The position numbers and the translations under genes were made by a program. Under the pieces are notes generated by a model, which ran no database searches, was not told the DNA's origin, and worked only from the letters and a program-made list of their open reading frames with translations. Positions 51,209 through 60,501 of a stretch of 64,000 nucleotides of DNA are shown here, one piece after another. The stretch's first letter is position 1; each line of letters begins with the position of its first letter. The stretch is taken from the NCBI RefSeq assembly GCF_033971905.1, contig NZ_JALBUT010000006.1, forward strand, positions 96,524 through 160,523, read 5' to 3'. This stretch comes from Intestinicryptomonas porci (GTDB taxonomy: Bacteria > Verrucomicrobiota > Verrucomicrobiia > Opitutales > Intestinicryptomonadaceae).

Positions 51209-52291
51209 TCATACGCAAAAATATTCGCCTTTTTCGGCGCGGATTAAACGCCAGTTTTGCCGCGAAGAATTTTGCGGGGCGGAAGTTGTCGATGTTGCGA
51301 TTACTTGCGCATCAAAATCTATGCAAGACCAAAACGCGCTTCTTCTATCTTCGTCAAGCTCGCCCAGAATATCGTCGCACAAAAGCACGGGCATAACTTC
51401 GCCGCCGCCTTTCATGATTTCAAACTGCGCAAGCTTCAAAGACAGGGCAACCGAACGCTGCTGCCCCTCAGAGGCGAAATCGCGGACATTTTTTCCGCTT
51501 ACAAAAATCAAAAAATCGTCCTTGTGCGGGCCGGACGAAGTAGCCCCCAGAGCAAAATCCCGCCGCCTTGATTCAAACAGGAGCTTTCGGTAGCCTTCGA
51601 CGTCTTCGGCGCAAAAATTCGGCTTTAATTTTATGGCGGTTTTCTCTTTCCCGCCTGACAAAATCCCGTATTTTCGGCTTGCGATTTCCCCTATCCGCTC
51701 AAAAAAGCAGGCGCGGATTTCATTTAAAACCATGGCGTTTTGAGCCATTTGAGCCTCAAATGCGCCAAGCGAAATTTCGTCGGGATTGTTCTCTTTCAAA
51801 AGAGCGTTGCGGCTTAAAAGCGACGCGTGGTATCCGCGAAGGGCGTTAAAGTAGCGCATGTCCATCGAAGAAATCAGCATATCTATAAAACGTCTGCGCT
51901 CCAAGGGTGCTCCGCGCACGAGCTTTATGTCGTCGTTGCAAACGGGCATAATCGGAAACTTACCGATAAATTCCCCGAGTTTTTTCTGCTCTTCATTGTT
52001 TACGAAAACTTTTTTCGAGGAATTTGAAAACTCCATCAAAACTTCGCATTTCCCAAGGGTTTCATGGTTGAGCTTCGCCAAAATCTGGGCTGTTTGCGCG
52101 CCGTTTTTTATCAAGTTTGCGGTCTTTGAGGTCCTGAAAGAACGCAAAGCCCAAAGGAGCGCGCAGCTTTCGAGAAGGTTTGTCTTGCCCTGCGCATTGC
52201 TTCCGTAAATCCAAACAGAGGGCGCGCCAAAAGACGCCTCCGACAGCTCGGAATTTCTGAAATTGCAAAGCCTGACGCTTTCGATGTCCAT
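51209..52291 (-). CDS. recF: RecF DNA replication and repair protein
   Basis: A 360-residue SMC-like ATPase that loads RecA at gaps. The Walker A motif is WIYGSNAQGKTNLLESCALL, the ABC signature region is FASEGQQRSVALSLKLAQFE, and Walker B is VLLCDDILGELDEDRRSAFW. 'VRLCNFRNSELSEASF' at the start is the RecF 'l.L.nfRny....l' opening. It is not next to dnaA/dnaN here but is divergent from ruvB. Confidence 0.94.
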   Translation of the reverse strand: MDIESVRLCNFRNSELSEASFGAPSVWIYGSNAQGKTNLLESCALLWALRSFRTSKTANLIKNGAQTAQILAKLNHETLGKCEVLMEFSNSSKKVFVNNEEQKKLGEFIGKFPIMPVCNDDIKLVRGAPLERRRFIDMLISSMDMRYFNALRGYHASLLSRNALLKENNPDEISLGAFEAQMAQNAMVLNEIRACFFERIGEIASRKYGILSGGKEKTAIKLKPNFCAEDVEGYRKLLFESRRRDFALGATSSGPHKDDFLIFVSGKNVRDFASEGQQRSVALSLKLAQFEIMKGGGEVMPVLLCDDILGELDEDRRSAFWSCIDFDAQVIATSTTSAPQNSSRQNWRLIRAEKGEYFCV

Positions 52292-52353
52292 TTTATGCGC
52301 AAATTTTGAAAATATAACACATTAAAAATATCTTTTTGCTTGTAAAGGCGATT

Positions 52354-52401
52354 ATGGAAAACAATTCTATTTTACATGCAGACAGGAAACGATTATCTTA
52401 A
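52354..52401 (+). CDS. Possible 15-codon upstream ORF overlapping ruvB start
   Basis: ATG 52354 follows a good ribosome site (AAAGG, 5 nt upstream) and encodes MENNSILHADRKRLS before TAA 52399-52401. It is in a different frame from ruvB and overlaps its start (52376), which has no visible ribosome site. It may couple translation to ruvB. No conservation can be tested here. Confidence 0.3.
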   Translation: MENNSILHADRKRLS

Positions 52402-53407
52402 ACAGGCTCTCGAAACAAAAGACGACTCCTTTGAAGCTTCATTGCGCCCGTCGGGGTTCGACTCTTTTTCGGGGCAGGAAAAGACAATCGAACGCCTGAA
52501 AGTAATGGTTGGGGCCGCAAAGCGCAGGGCGGATTCGCTAAGCCACATTTTGCTGCACGGCCCTCCCGGGCTTGGCAAGACGACCTTGGCGCTCATTTTG
52601 GCAAACGAAATGGGCTCCCAAATACGCATAACTTCGGGACCTGTAATCGAAAAGGCGTCGGACCTTGCAGGGCTTCTCACAAACCTCGAAGAAGGCGACA
52701 TTTTGTTTATCGACGAAATTCACAGAATTCCGCGCACTGTCGAAGAATATCTTTACAGCGCAATGGAAGACTACCGCATAGACATAATGATAGACCAAGG
52801 CCCTAACGCCCGCTCCGTCCGCCTTACAATTCCCAAATTCACGCTAATCGGCGCAACCACCAGAACGGGGCTTTTGACAGCTCCTCTTCGCAGCAGGTTC
52901 ACCCTCAAAACAAGGCTCGACTACTACTCGAAAGAAGAGCTTAAAAAAATCGTAAAGCGCACATGCGCGCTTCTTAACATTGAAGTCGATGAAGACGGCG
53001 CGATGGAAATCGCAAGAAGGTCGAGAGGCACTCCGCGCATCGTAAACAACCTCGTGCGCTTTGTGCGCGACTACTCCGAAGAGCGCGCAAAAGGCGTAAT
53101 AACAAAGCATTCCGCCTCAAAGGCTCTTGAGCTTTTGGAAATCGACGAAAACGGATTGGACGAAATGGACAAGCGCATAATGAAAGTAATGGCGCAAAAC
53201 TACAAGGGCGGGCCCGTCGGCATCGGAACGATAGCTGTCGCTGTAAACGAGGAGGCCGACACGCTTGAAGAAGTCCACGAGCCATTTCTGATTCAAGAGG
53301 GATACATTCAGCGCACTCCGCAGGGCAGAATGCTGACTCCCAAGGCGTGGGATGTTATCGGCATAAAAAATTTGGGCGAAGACTTCATGCAGGGCAGCCT
53401 GTTTTAG
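52376..53407 (+). CDS. ruvB: Holliday junction helicase RuvB
   Basis: A 343-residue AAA+ motor for branch migration with RuvA. The Walker A motif is LHGPPGLGKTTLALILANEM, Walker B is DILFIDEIHRIPRTVEEYLY, sensor 1 is TLIGATTRTGLLTAPLRSRF (containing the arginine finger region) and the winged-helix end has GPVGIGTIAVAVNEEADTLE and IQRTPQGRMLTPKAW. The start at 52376 is preceded by an overlapping short reading frame. The FAD oxidoreductase gene follows 3 nt after its stop, so they form an operon. Confidence 0.97.
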   Translation: MQTGNDYLKQALETKDDSFEASLRPSGFDSFSGQEKTIERLKVMVGAAKRRADSLSHILLHGPPGLGKTTLALILANEMGSQIRITSGPVIEKASDLAGLLTNLEEGDILFIDEIHRIPRTVEEYLYSAMEDYRIDIMIDQGPNARSVRLTIPKFTLIGATTRTGLLTAPLRSRFTLKTRLDYYSKEELKKIVKRTCALLNIEVDEDGAMEIARRSRGTPRIVNNLVRFVRDYSEERAKGVITKHSASKALELLEIDENGLDEMDKRIMKVMAQNYKGGPVGIGTIAVAVNEEADTLEEVHEPFLIQEGYIQRTPQGRMLTPKAWDVIGIKNLGEDFMQGSLF

Positions 53408-53410
53408 GAA

Positions 53411-54490
53411 ATGGAAGATTTTTTTGACTACATCATCGCAGGGCAGGGAATAGCAGGCTCAAACCTCGCAATGCACCTTTTAGAGCGCGGGAAAAAAATC
53501 GCGGTGATTGACGACGATTGGAATGGAGCCGCATGCAAGGTTGCGGCGGGAGTGCTGAACCCCATTACGGGCAAGCGTCTCGTAAAAAGTTGGAGAAGCG
53601 GCATTGCAATGCCTTACGCGAAAAAATACTATGCCTCCCTCCAAGAAAAGTTCGGCGAAAAATTTTTCTTCGACCGCCAGATTTTACAGCTTTGCAAGTC
53701 TTCGGAAGAAGCGGAGCTATGGCATAAGAGAAAAGGTGACATTGACTATTCGAGCTTTTTAAGCGAATACAACCCTCCCAAAACATTTCCCGAACTAAAC
53801 GACAACTTCGGCAGTTTTTTCATCAACTTCGCCGCGTGGGTTGAAGCTCCGCATGCGATGAATTTGCTAAGAAGCCACTTGGCTTCATGCGGCGTTTTAA
53901 GGCTTGAAAATTTCGATTATTCACAACTGGAAATCGAAAGCGGCTTTGTTAAGTACAAAAACTTAAAGGCGAAAAAAATAGTGTTTTGCGAAGGCTGGCG
54001 CGCAATCTATAACCCCTATTTCAACTGGCTTCCATACCGCCCTGCCCGCGGGGAAATTCTGACGGTTAAAATAGAAGAAAACGTTTCTGAGCACATAATC
54101 CACCGCGAAAAATGGCTCATGAAATACAAGGGCAACCTATACCGCAACGGCTCCACTTGGGACAGGGTAAATTTCATGAACCCCTCCCCCACTTCTGAAG
54201 CCCGCGAAGAGCTTGCAAAAGCCCTTCCCTCAATCATCGGGAAAATCCCATTTGAAATTGTAGAGCAGGAAAGCGGAGTGCGCCCCTGCACCGCCACAAC
54301 GCGCCCCCATTTGGGACGCCACCCAAAGTTTCAAAACCTGTATTCATTCAACGGCTTCGGCTCGAAAGGCTACGCGCTCTCTCCGTATTTTGCAAAACAC
54401 TTCGCCGAGTATTTGGAAGGAGAGGCGGAGCTTGACAAAGAAGCCGACCTTGCGCGCCATATCCGCAAATTCTACCGCGGAGATTTTTAA
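53411..54490 (+). CDS. FAD-dependent oxidoreductase of the DAO family
   Basis: A 359-residue flavoenzyme. The N-terminal dinucleotide fold is DYIIAGQGIAGSNLAMHLLE followed by RGKKIAVIDD (GxGxxG with the acidic end of strand 2). The substrate domain has RPARGEILTVKIEEN, a region common in D-amino-acid oxidase-like proteins and in the C-terminal part of MnmC, and the C-terminal FAD loop is NLYSFNGFGSKGYALSPYFA ('n.yyatGhgg.G..lap'). The substrate is not evident; amine or amino-acid oxidation is the best guess. It is in an operon with ruvB and overlaps the convergent protease gene by 4 nt (TTAA). Confidence 0.82.
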   Translation: MEDFFDYIIAGQGIAGSNLAMHLLERGKKIAVIDDDWNGAACKVAAGVLNPITGKRLVKSWRSGIAMPYAKKYYASLQEKFGEKFFFDRQILQLCKSSEEAELWHKRKGDIDYSSFLSEYNPPKTFPELNDNFGSFFINFAAWVEAPHAMNLLRSHLASCGVLRLENFDYSQLEIESGFVKYKNLKAKKIVFCEGWRAIYNPYFNWLPYRPARGEILTVKIEENVSEHIIHREKWLMKYKGNLYRNGSTWDRVNFMNPSPTSEAREELAKALPSIIGKIPFEIVEQESGVRPCTATTRPHLGRHPKFQNLYSFNGFGSKGYALSPYFAKHFAEYLEGEAELDKEADLARHIRKFYRGDF

Positions 54491-57400
54491 AAATCAATCT
54501 CGGCAACCCCTGTTTTCAGACGGGATTTCCCGTCTTGAAAGCGGAAAACTATTTTGCCGTTTGAAATTGCCAAAACGCCGTCTTTTATCGAATTTTTACC
54601 ATGCCTGCCCGTGAATGTCGCGACAAACGGAGATATTCTCTTGTAAGACAAACTTCCTTTTTCCCCGTTTACAAAACAATTTTTGCCGTCGCCAAGAACT
54701 TCGATTTCAAATTCTCCAAGCTTCAAGAATGCTCCCGCAAGGCTTATCGGAAGAGGATTTAAAGGCTCTATAACCCTCGCGACTTCAAATCGTCCGAATT
54801 CTGCGGTTTCCCCGCCTCCGAAATCAATAGCACCCGAAATTTCTTCTTTTTCCGCCTTTGAAAGGTTAAGAGTTTCGCCGTTTTCAAGCGCATCCTGCCA
54901 ACTGATGCCAAGCTTGAAATTGCAAATACCGTCCTTTTGCTTGTAAGATGCACTTGCGTTTTTGTAAAGGCGGTAGCTCTTAATTTCGCCCGTTTCCAAA
55001 ACATCGTTTTCACTTATGACTTTTGCGGAAGAGTTGGAAACAAACGCAAGGGTAAACATATATTCCCCTCCTTCAAAGAACGCAAAGCTCTGCCCCGAAA
55101 GCTCCAAAGGATTGAGAGATGGATTTACATGAAGAAATATCGTTTTGCTTGAAGAAGTCGCAACCGATTTTTTATCCATGTTGTAAACTTCGCAAGTATA
55201 TGCGTACATTCCCGAATACGGCTTTTTTACGACGTACTTTTTCTGCGTCGCGCCCTTTATTTCCACTCCGTTTTCATACCATTTGTATTTGACCAAGTAG
55301 CCGCGCGCATCTGCATTAAGCGTAATGGCGGAGCCATCGACCGCTTCCGCCGCCGCGTTTTCGGAGCTTATAAGATTATTGTTTTGAACCGCATCAATTC
55401 CTAAAATTTTTGCGGACTCTCTGACGGTGTATTTTACAGAAGAAGTGTAAATTTCCATTCCGCCGTTGAAGACTTTGAGGCGAAATTTTGCGCTGTTCAA
55501 ATCCAAAGCCGTTTCGGGATAAAATTCTGAAGAGTTTGCATTTTCGATGTCTTCCCAAACCCATTCGATTTTTCCCTTTTCATTCACGCGGGCTACCTGC
55601 ATCTGCCACCGGTATGACGGATTATACCCCGATACCGACACTGAAAAAGCCTCGCTTTGCAAACCTTCAAATACCGTTAATGGCTTGGGCTTTTGCGTGA
55701 TTTTGAGTTTTTCAAACACCTTCAAAGAAAACGCCGCCTCTTCGGCGTCCTCTCCATTTGAAACAGTAAGCTTGTAAGACCACCCGTCCATTTTGAGTGT
55801 CGGAGTTATGGATAGTTCGGGCTTTGTTCCGACCTGCTTTAAGCCCTTGCCGTCGTTTTTGTCGCACTCCCATTTAAAGGTCAGCTTAGAGCCTTCAAGC
55901 AAGTTTTCGGCATTGGCAGCAAGTTTTATTTTAACGCCCTCATAGCATTCCAAGGATTTTTCAAATTCGTCCAAAACAATGCTTGAATTTACCGCGGAAA
56001 ATTCCGTTATGATTTGGTTTTCAAAATTCAAAGTGTTTCCGATGATACAGCGGAATTTCACCCTGTTTTGCCAGTCGGCGGAAGATAGCTTGAGCGTATT
56101 TAAATCTTCTCCGACATCAATCCAAATATCGCCGTCAAATTTCTGCCACTTGTAATGCAGATCAAAGCCCGAAGCTTCTATGTTCAAAGACGAATGCTTA
56201 GCCGTGTAAAAACGCATGCACTTTTCGATTTTTGCGCGGGCTTTCACTATAAGTTCCGCGGCATTCGAGTATGCCGCAGCCCCCGCGTTTGAAACTTTGC
56301 ATCTGTAAAAAATTCCGCCGTCTTTTAAGCCGACATTTTCAATTTTAAGCACCGAAGAAGTTTCGCCCTTTAAATTCGTCCATGAAGACATATTCTTAGA
56401 ACTTTGCCACTGGTACGCCAAATTGTCGCCCGTTGCAATAACTTCAAAAAACGCATCGTCGCCTGAATACACATCTGTGTCACCAAGCTCGGCGTCAATC
56501 CGCGCGCTCCGCAAAACCTGCAAATTTGCAGTATTTGAAACAACAAAGCCGCCACCGTTTGAAACCACGCACCTGTATTGCCCCGCATCTTCCAATCCGA
56601 CATTTGCAATTCGGCAACTTGCCCCGTCCGCACCTTCAATGTCGAGCCAAATGCCCTCTGAAAGCTTCTGCCAGCAATACGAAAGCCCGTCGCCCGAAGC
56701 CTTTATTGAAAAAACAATCACATTGCCTGTATAAGCGCGGATTTCCGAACTTAAATCGGAAGTGATTTTTGCGTTTTTTAAAATGGACACTGATATTTGC
56801 GGGGCGTAAAATTCAAATTCACCCCTCGTTATCTTGCACCTGAATGACGTTTTTGAAAGAATGTTTTTCGCCTCCCATTCGGGGGAATTTGCGCCGTCTA
56901 TGTCAGACCATACCGAGCCTTTTTTTACCTGCCATTGGAATTTGACGTCCGTTTCCTTGACTTCCACGAACAAATCCGCGCTCTGCCCTTCAAAAACCTC
57001 AATATTGGAATCGGTTGAAGATAGAAGCGTTATTGGAGCCACGGCAAATTCAAAGCCAACCTCTTCCGAAATCTTGCTTCCGTAAGCATTTGAAAGAACG
57101 CACCTGAATTTTGCCCCGTACTTTTCAAAAATTTCATCTCCTGAGAAAGACAATGTTTTCGACGCGCAATGCGGCAAATCCGACCACTGCGAATTTGCGT
57201 TTTCTTTTATCTGCCAGCGGTATGAAATCCCCGACAAATTTTCCGCCTCTACCGTAAAATCCGCAGTGTCGCCCGCAGAGTTTATCTTGGCATTCCGCGT
57301 AAATTCGAGAATTCTCGGCGCGGAATGCGAATCAAACCCAACCCTTGCAATGTCAAGCCTCCTTTGGTTTAATGAAAGCGACGAGTTGTGCTTTTCGTAA

Positions 57401-58089
57401 GTTCCCATTGGAACGCCGTCAAAAATTATTTCGGGAGAAGAAAACATCGAAGTAGGCGAATAGTAGCCGCCTTTACCGTCAAAGTTGTACGCCATTATCG
57501 TATGATATTTCTTGCCGCTTGAACCCATAAAATGATAGCCACATGAATATGGATAAAGCCCGTTGCCGCCCGGCTCCGTCGCCTGGTCGGGCGAGTGCGT
57601 AAGCCCCATGTTATGCCCAAGCTCGTGGACAAAAGTAGAAGCAGATCCCGTAGAGCGGTTGACTGCCGAAAACAAAAGAGACTTGTTTGCGGAAGAAGAA
57701 CTGACAAGCCAAGCGATGCCGCCCAAATTTCCCCAAGAAGACGCGTTTGTAATCAACGACACCATGTCGGCATTGCACTCGTCGCGCAAAGACGCAATTT
57801 CAGAAGAGTTTGTAACATTCTCCAAATCGACGCTTCCGTCTCCCGACGAACTGTAGTTCCAAGCGTGGACTTTTACGCAGTTAAGCTCGATGTTCACATT
57901 TGAATTTGCGTAAAAAATATTCGCTTCTTCAATTATTTCCGTTGCGTATGCTTCCAAGCTTCCGCCGTAGTTGCGCCTTGCGTAGTTTTGGGCGTCGATG
58001 TCAAAGACAAGCATTATGTCTATCGCGGCAGAAAGCGCAAACTGCGGAATCGCGAAAAGTAAAAATATTAAAATCGCAAACTTTTTCAT
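54487..58089 (-). CDS. Secreted metzincin protease with eight Ig-like domains
   Basis: A 1200-residue exported protein; ATG 58089 gives the signal peptide MKKFAILIFLLFAIPQFALS. The catalytic domain covers residues about 22-260. The zinc motif is HELGHNMGLTHSPDQ (HExxHxxGxxH, from residue 155) and the Met-turn is HTIMAYNFDG, so it is a reprolysin-like (M12B-type) metzincin. From about 265 to 1010 there are some eight Ig-like repeats, each with a 'Y-x-W' core strand and a 'F/Y-x-C-x-V-S-N' strand (for example SYCWQKLS, 'AGQYRCVVSNGGGFV'). A C-terminal domain of about 190 residues follows. There is no propeptide before the catalytic domain; the domain that normally serves this role is encoded by the upstream gene, overlapping by 4 nt. 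Confidence 0.88.
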   Translation of the reverse strand: MKKFAILIFLLFAIPQFALSAAIDIMLVFDIDAQNYARRNYGGSLEAYATEIIEEANIFYANSNVNIELNCVKVHAWNYSSSGDGSVDLENVTNSSEIASLRDECNADMVSLITNASSWGNLGGIAWLVSSSSANKSLLFSAVNRSTGSASTFVHELGHNMGLTHSPDQATEPGGNGLYPYSCGYHFMGSSGKKYHTIMAYNFDGKGGYYSPTSMFSSPEIIFDGVPMGTYEKHNSSLSLNQRRLDIARVGFDSHSAPRILEFTRNAKINSAGDTADFTVEAENLSGISYRWQIKENANSQWSDLPHCASKTLSFSGDEIFEKYGAKFRCVLSNAYGSKISEEVGFEFAVAPITLLSSTDSNIEVFEGQSADLFVEVKETDVKFQWQVKKGSVWSDIDGANSPEWEAKNILSKTSFRCKITRGEFEFYAPQISVSILKNAKITSDLSSEIRAYTGNVIVFSIKASGDGLSYCWQKLSEGIWLDIEGADGASCRIANVGLEDAGQYRCVVSNGGGFVVSNTANLQVLRSARIDAELGDTDVYSGDDAFFEVIATGDNLAYQWQSSKNMSSWTNLKGETSSVLKIENVGLKDGGIFYRCKVSNAGAAAYSNAAELIVKARAKIEKCMRFYTAKHSSLNIEASGFDLHYKWQKFDGDIWIDVGEDLNTLKLSSADWQNRVKFRCIIGNTLNFENQIITEFSAVNSSIVLDEFEKSLECYEGVKIKLAANAENLLEGSKLTFKWECDKNDGKGLKQVGTKPELSITPTLKMDGWSYKLTVSNGEDAEEAAFSLKVFEKLKITQKPKPLTVFEGLQSEAFSVSVSGYNPSYRWQMQVARVNEKGKIEWVWEDIENANSSEFYPETALDLNSAKFRLKVFNGGMEIYTSSVKYTVRESAKILGIDAVQNNNLISSENAAAEAVDGSAITLNADARGYLVKYKWYENGVEIKGATQKKYVVKKPYSGMYAYTCEVYNMDKKSVATSSSKTIFLHVNPSLNPLELSGQSFAFFEGGEYMFTLAFVSNSSAKVISENDVLETGEIKSYRLYKNASASYKQKDGICNFKLGISWQDALENGETLNLSKAEKEEISGAIDFGGGETAEFGRFEVARVIEPLNPLPISLAGAFLKLGEFEIEVLGDGKNCFVNGEKGSLSYKRISPFVATFTGRHGKNSIKDGVLAISNGKIVFRFQDGKSRLKTGVAEIDF

Positions 58090-58619
58090 TTGCCAAGCAC
58101 CCTTTCTTGCACAGTTCCGCAAGGCAAATTCGGCATTTTTGAAACGTCGTTTTCAACCGCTTTCTGCTCTGAATTTAAAACGTCGCAAACGATTTTATAC
58201 TCGTAATTTTTCGATGCGTCGAAAATTTTTGCGGTCAAAACCCCGCTTGAAGAAACCGCCAATACTGCATACGAATTTTTGCCGCCTTCCAAACTTCCCT
58301 TGACACAGAATACGCCCAAGGAATTTGTTTTTAGGGAAGAAATTTTTATATCGAAAGAAACATCGTCAAATAGAGAAAGCCGCAAGACGGGAAGCTCCGC
58401 GCCTTTTTGGTTTTCAAGTGCTTTCAAAGATTTCAGCGCGTCGTTAAAAATTTCAATATTTTGAACCCTGAGCTCGTAAACCTCCGAAAGACTCCGCGAG
58501 AAAGCCGCATTTGCTTTTGAATTTTCAGATTTTGGAGCAGACAAAACCAAAACTTCCGATGCCGATAAGCTTAAAGCAAAAAACGGCAAAAGAATAAATA
58601 ATGACGCCAATCTTTTCAT
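58086..58619 (-). CDS. Separately encoded propeptide-like secreted protein
   Basis: A 177-residue exported protein; ATG 58619 gives the signal peptide MKRLASLFILLPFFALSLSA. The segment LPVLRLSLFDDVSFDIKISS, then 'GVFCVKGSLEGGKNSYAVLA' and 'VSSSGVLTAKIFDASKNYEY', has the order and spacing of the pro-domain found at the N-terminus of bacterial reprolysin-like proteases ('l.lfdg..f.a.v......g......G.v.g....s.v.l.v.....G.i'). Near its C-terminus it has MPNLPCGTVQ, a Cys-Gly resembling the cysteine-switch of metzincin propeptides. Its stop overlaps the protease start (ATGA), so both are made together. I infer an inhibitor or folding helper acting in trans on the protease; it could also be a former fusion split by mutation. 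Confidence 0.7.
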   Translation of the reverse strand: MKRLASLFILLPFFALSLSASEVLVLSAPKSENSKANAAFSRSLSEVYELRVQNIEIFNDALKSLKALENQKGAELPVLRLSLFDDVSFDIKISSLKTNSLGVFCVKGSLEGGKNSYAVLAVSSSGVLTAKIFDASKNYEYKIVCDVLNSEQKAVENDVSKMPNLPCGTVQERVLGK

Positions 58620-58725
58620 ACTAATGAATTTTATTTTCATCTAAATCCAAGTCAATTCATAAAATTTTCTTGCAATAAATTTGCGCATCAAAAAAATAAA
58701 TACACAATAAAAAAAAGGATTGAAA

Positions 58726-60501
58726 ATGACTTACATATGCACGGTTTGCGGATATAAATACGATGAATCAGCGGAAAAAACACTTTTTAAGGACTTGAAA
58801 GGCGACTGGTGCTGCCCCCTTTGCGGCGCGCCAAAAGGAATGTTTGAGCCTGAAAATCAGGAGACCAACGAAAGCGAAAATCACACCGCCGCGGAAGTCC
58901 TGATTGACACACTTCAAGAAAACGGGCTTCGCTTTGTGTTCGGGATGGTCGGGCATTCAAACCTTGGGCTTGCCGATGCAATCAGAAAAAATGTAGAAAA
59001 AGGCAAAATGGAATTTTTCGGAATTCGCCACGAATCAAGCGCGGCATTCGCGGCGTCCGCATACGGAAAACTTACAGGAAAACCCGCCGCCTGCCTTTCA
59101 ATCGCGGGCCCCGGAGCCACAAACCTACTCACAGGGCTTTGCGACGCCGCCTTGGATAATTCCCCCGCAATCGCAATAATGGGGCAAGTTCCGACAAGCG
59201 AACTTGATTATGGAATATTCCAAGAGCTGAACTTAACTTCCATTTTTGAAAGCGTTGCGCAAAACCAATACACCTTGTTTGAAAATTCCGACTTTGCAAA
59301 AACTGCAAACGAAGCCTACGCAAACGCAGTCGTAAAACGCGGCGTAAGCCAAATTGTTGTTCCCGACGATGTACAAACTGCCGCCGCATCGCCTTCAAAA
59401 ACATTCCCAAAAACTTGCAAAACGGAATGTTATCCAAGCCCGAAGTCTCTGGAAAAAGCCTGTCAAATGCTTGAAAAATCAAGCCGCCCCGCAATTCTTA
59501 TGGGCTTCGGCGCAAAAGGCGCAGTAAAAGAATGCCTCGATTTTGCAAACATTTTAAACGCGCCGATTTTTACGACATACCGCGCAAAAGGCTTCGTTAA
59601 TGAAAGCGGAGAACTCGCTTGCGGAGTGCTTGGAAGAAGCGGAACATCGGCATCAATGCAACTTGCCGAAAAAGCGGACTTGATAATTGCAGCAGGCTGC
59701 GGATTCAGCAAGCATACAGGGCTTTCAAAAACAGTTCCCGTCATTCAAATAGATAATGACCCGTCAGCTTTTGGCAAACGCCGTAAGGCAGACTGTGCGA
59801 TTTTGTCAGACACAAAACTCGCCCTATCCGCGCTTTTTGCAATGGTTAAAGAAAAGGCGGTAAAAAAACAAGATTTCCGTCCCGAAATAAAAACGCTGAA
59901 AGAAAATTGGATTTCGGAAAAATCCAAACGAGCCGCAAAAAACGAAACAAACTCAATCTCGCCCGCATTCGCCTGCCAAGTTTTGTCGAAAAAAATTCCA
60001 GAAAAATCAATAATAAGCGTTGATGTCGGCAACGTCGCCTACTCTTTCGGCAGATATTTCGAGGCGAAGAACCAAAGAATATTGCTCTCTTTTTATCTCG
60101 GCTCAATCGGCGTCGGGCTTCCTTCCGCCATGGGGGCATACTGCGCGACAAAAGAAGACGGAGAATTTAAAAACTTGCCGGTGTTCGCAGTGGTGGGCGA
60201 CGGCGGATTAGCCCAATACCTCGCAGACTGGACAACCGTCTCAAAATACAAGATGCCGATAAAATGCGTCGTATTCAACAATTCCGAGCTTGCAAAAATA
60301 TCATTGGAGCAGACAAACGCCCGCTTCAATGTTTGGTCAACTTCGCTTAAAAATCCGAATTTCGCAGAGTTTGCAAAGTCGTGCGGCACGTTCGGCATAA
60401 GAGTTTCGGAAGCGGAAGAACTCGAAGAAGCCGTCGAAAAAGCCCTGCAATTCGACGGTCCCGCGCTTGTTGAAGTTATGACAAACCCGAATTTAAGCTG
60501 A
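58726..60501 (+). CDS. Rubredoxin domain fused to pyruvate oxidase-like TPP enzyme
   Basis: A 591-residue protein starting at ATG 58726, 7 nt after AAAGGA. Residues 1-40 are a short rubredoxin: MTYICTVCGYKYDE and WCCPLCGAPKG give the CxxCG...CPxCG iron site, with a loop of 21 residues between the cysteine pairs instead of about 29. Residues 55-590 are a full acetolactate synthase/pyruvate oxidase-type TPP enzyme: the catalytic Glu lies in FGIRHESSAAFAASAYGKLT, followed by SIAGPGATNLLTGL, and the TPP-Mg motif is VVGDGGLAQYLADW...VVFNN (GDG from residue 491). The middle domain has VIQIDNDPSAFGKR, the nucleotide-binding-like part. The fusion implies electron transfer from a 2-oxo acid to rubredoxin iron. 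The flavodiiron protein gene converges with it and overlaps by 9 nt. Confidence 0.88.
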   Translation: MTYICTVCGYKYDESAEKTLFKDLKGDWCCPLCGAPKGMFEPENQETNESENHTAAEVLIDTLQENGLRFVFGMVGHSNLGLADAIRKNVEKGKMEFFGIRHESSAAFAASAYGKLTGKPAACLSIAGPGATNLLTGLCDAALDNSPAIAIMGQVPTSELDYGIFQELNLTSIFESVAQNQYTLFENSDFAKTANEAYANAVVKRGVSQIVVPDDVQTAAASPSKTFPKTCKTECYPSPKSLEKACQMLEKSSRPAILMGFGAKGAVKECLDFANILNAPIFTTYRAKGFVNESGELACGVLGRSGTSASMQLAEKADLIIAAGCGFSKHTGLSKTVPVIQIDNDPSAFGKRRKADCAILSDTKLALSALFAMVKEKAVKKQDFRPEIKTLKENWISEKSKRAAKNETNSISPAFACQVLSKKIPEKSIISVDVGNVAYSFGRYFEAKNQRILLSFYLGSIGVGLPSAMGAYCATKEDGEFKNLPVFAVVGDGGLAQYLADWTTVSKYKMPIKCVVFNNSELAKISLEQTNARFNVWSTSLKNPNFAEFAKSCGTFGIRVSEAEELEEAVEKALQFDGPALVEVMTNPNLS

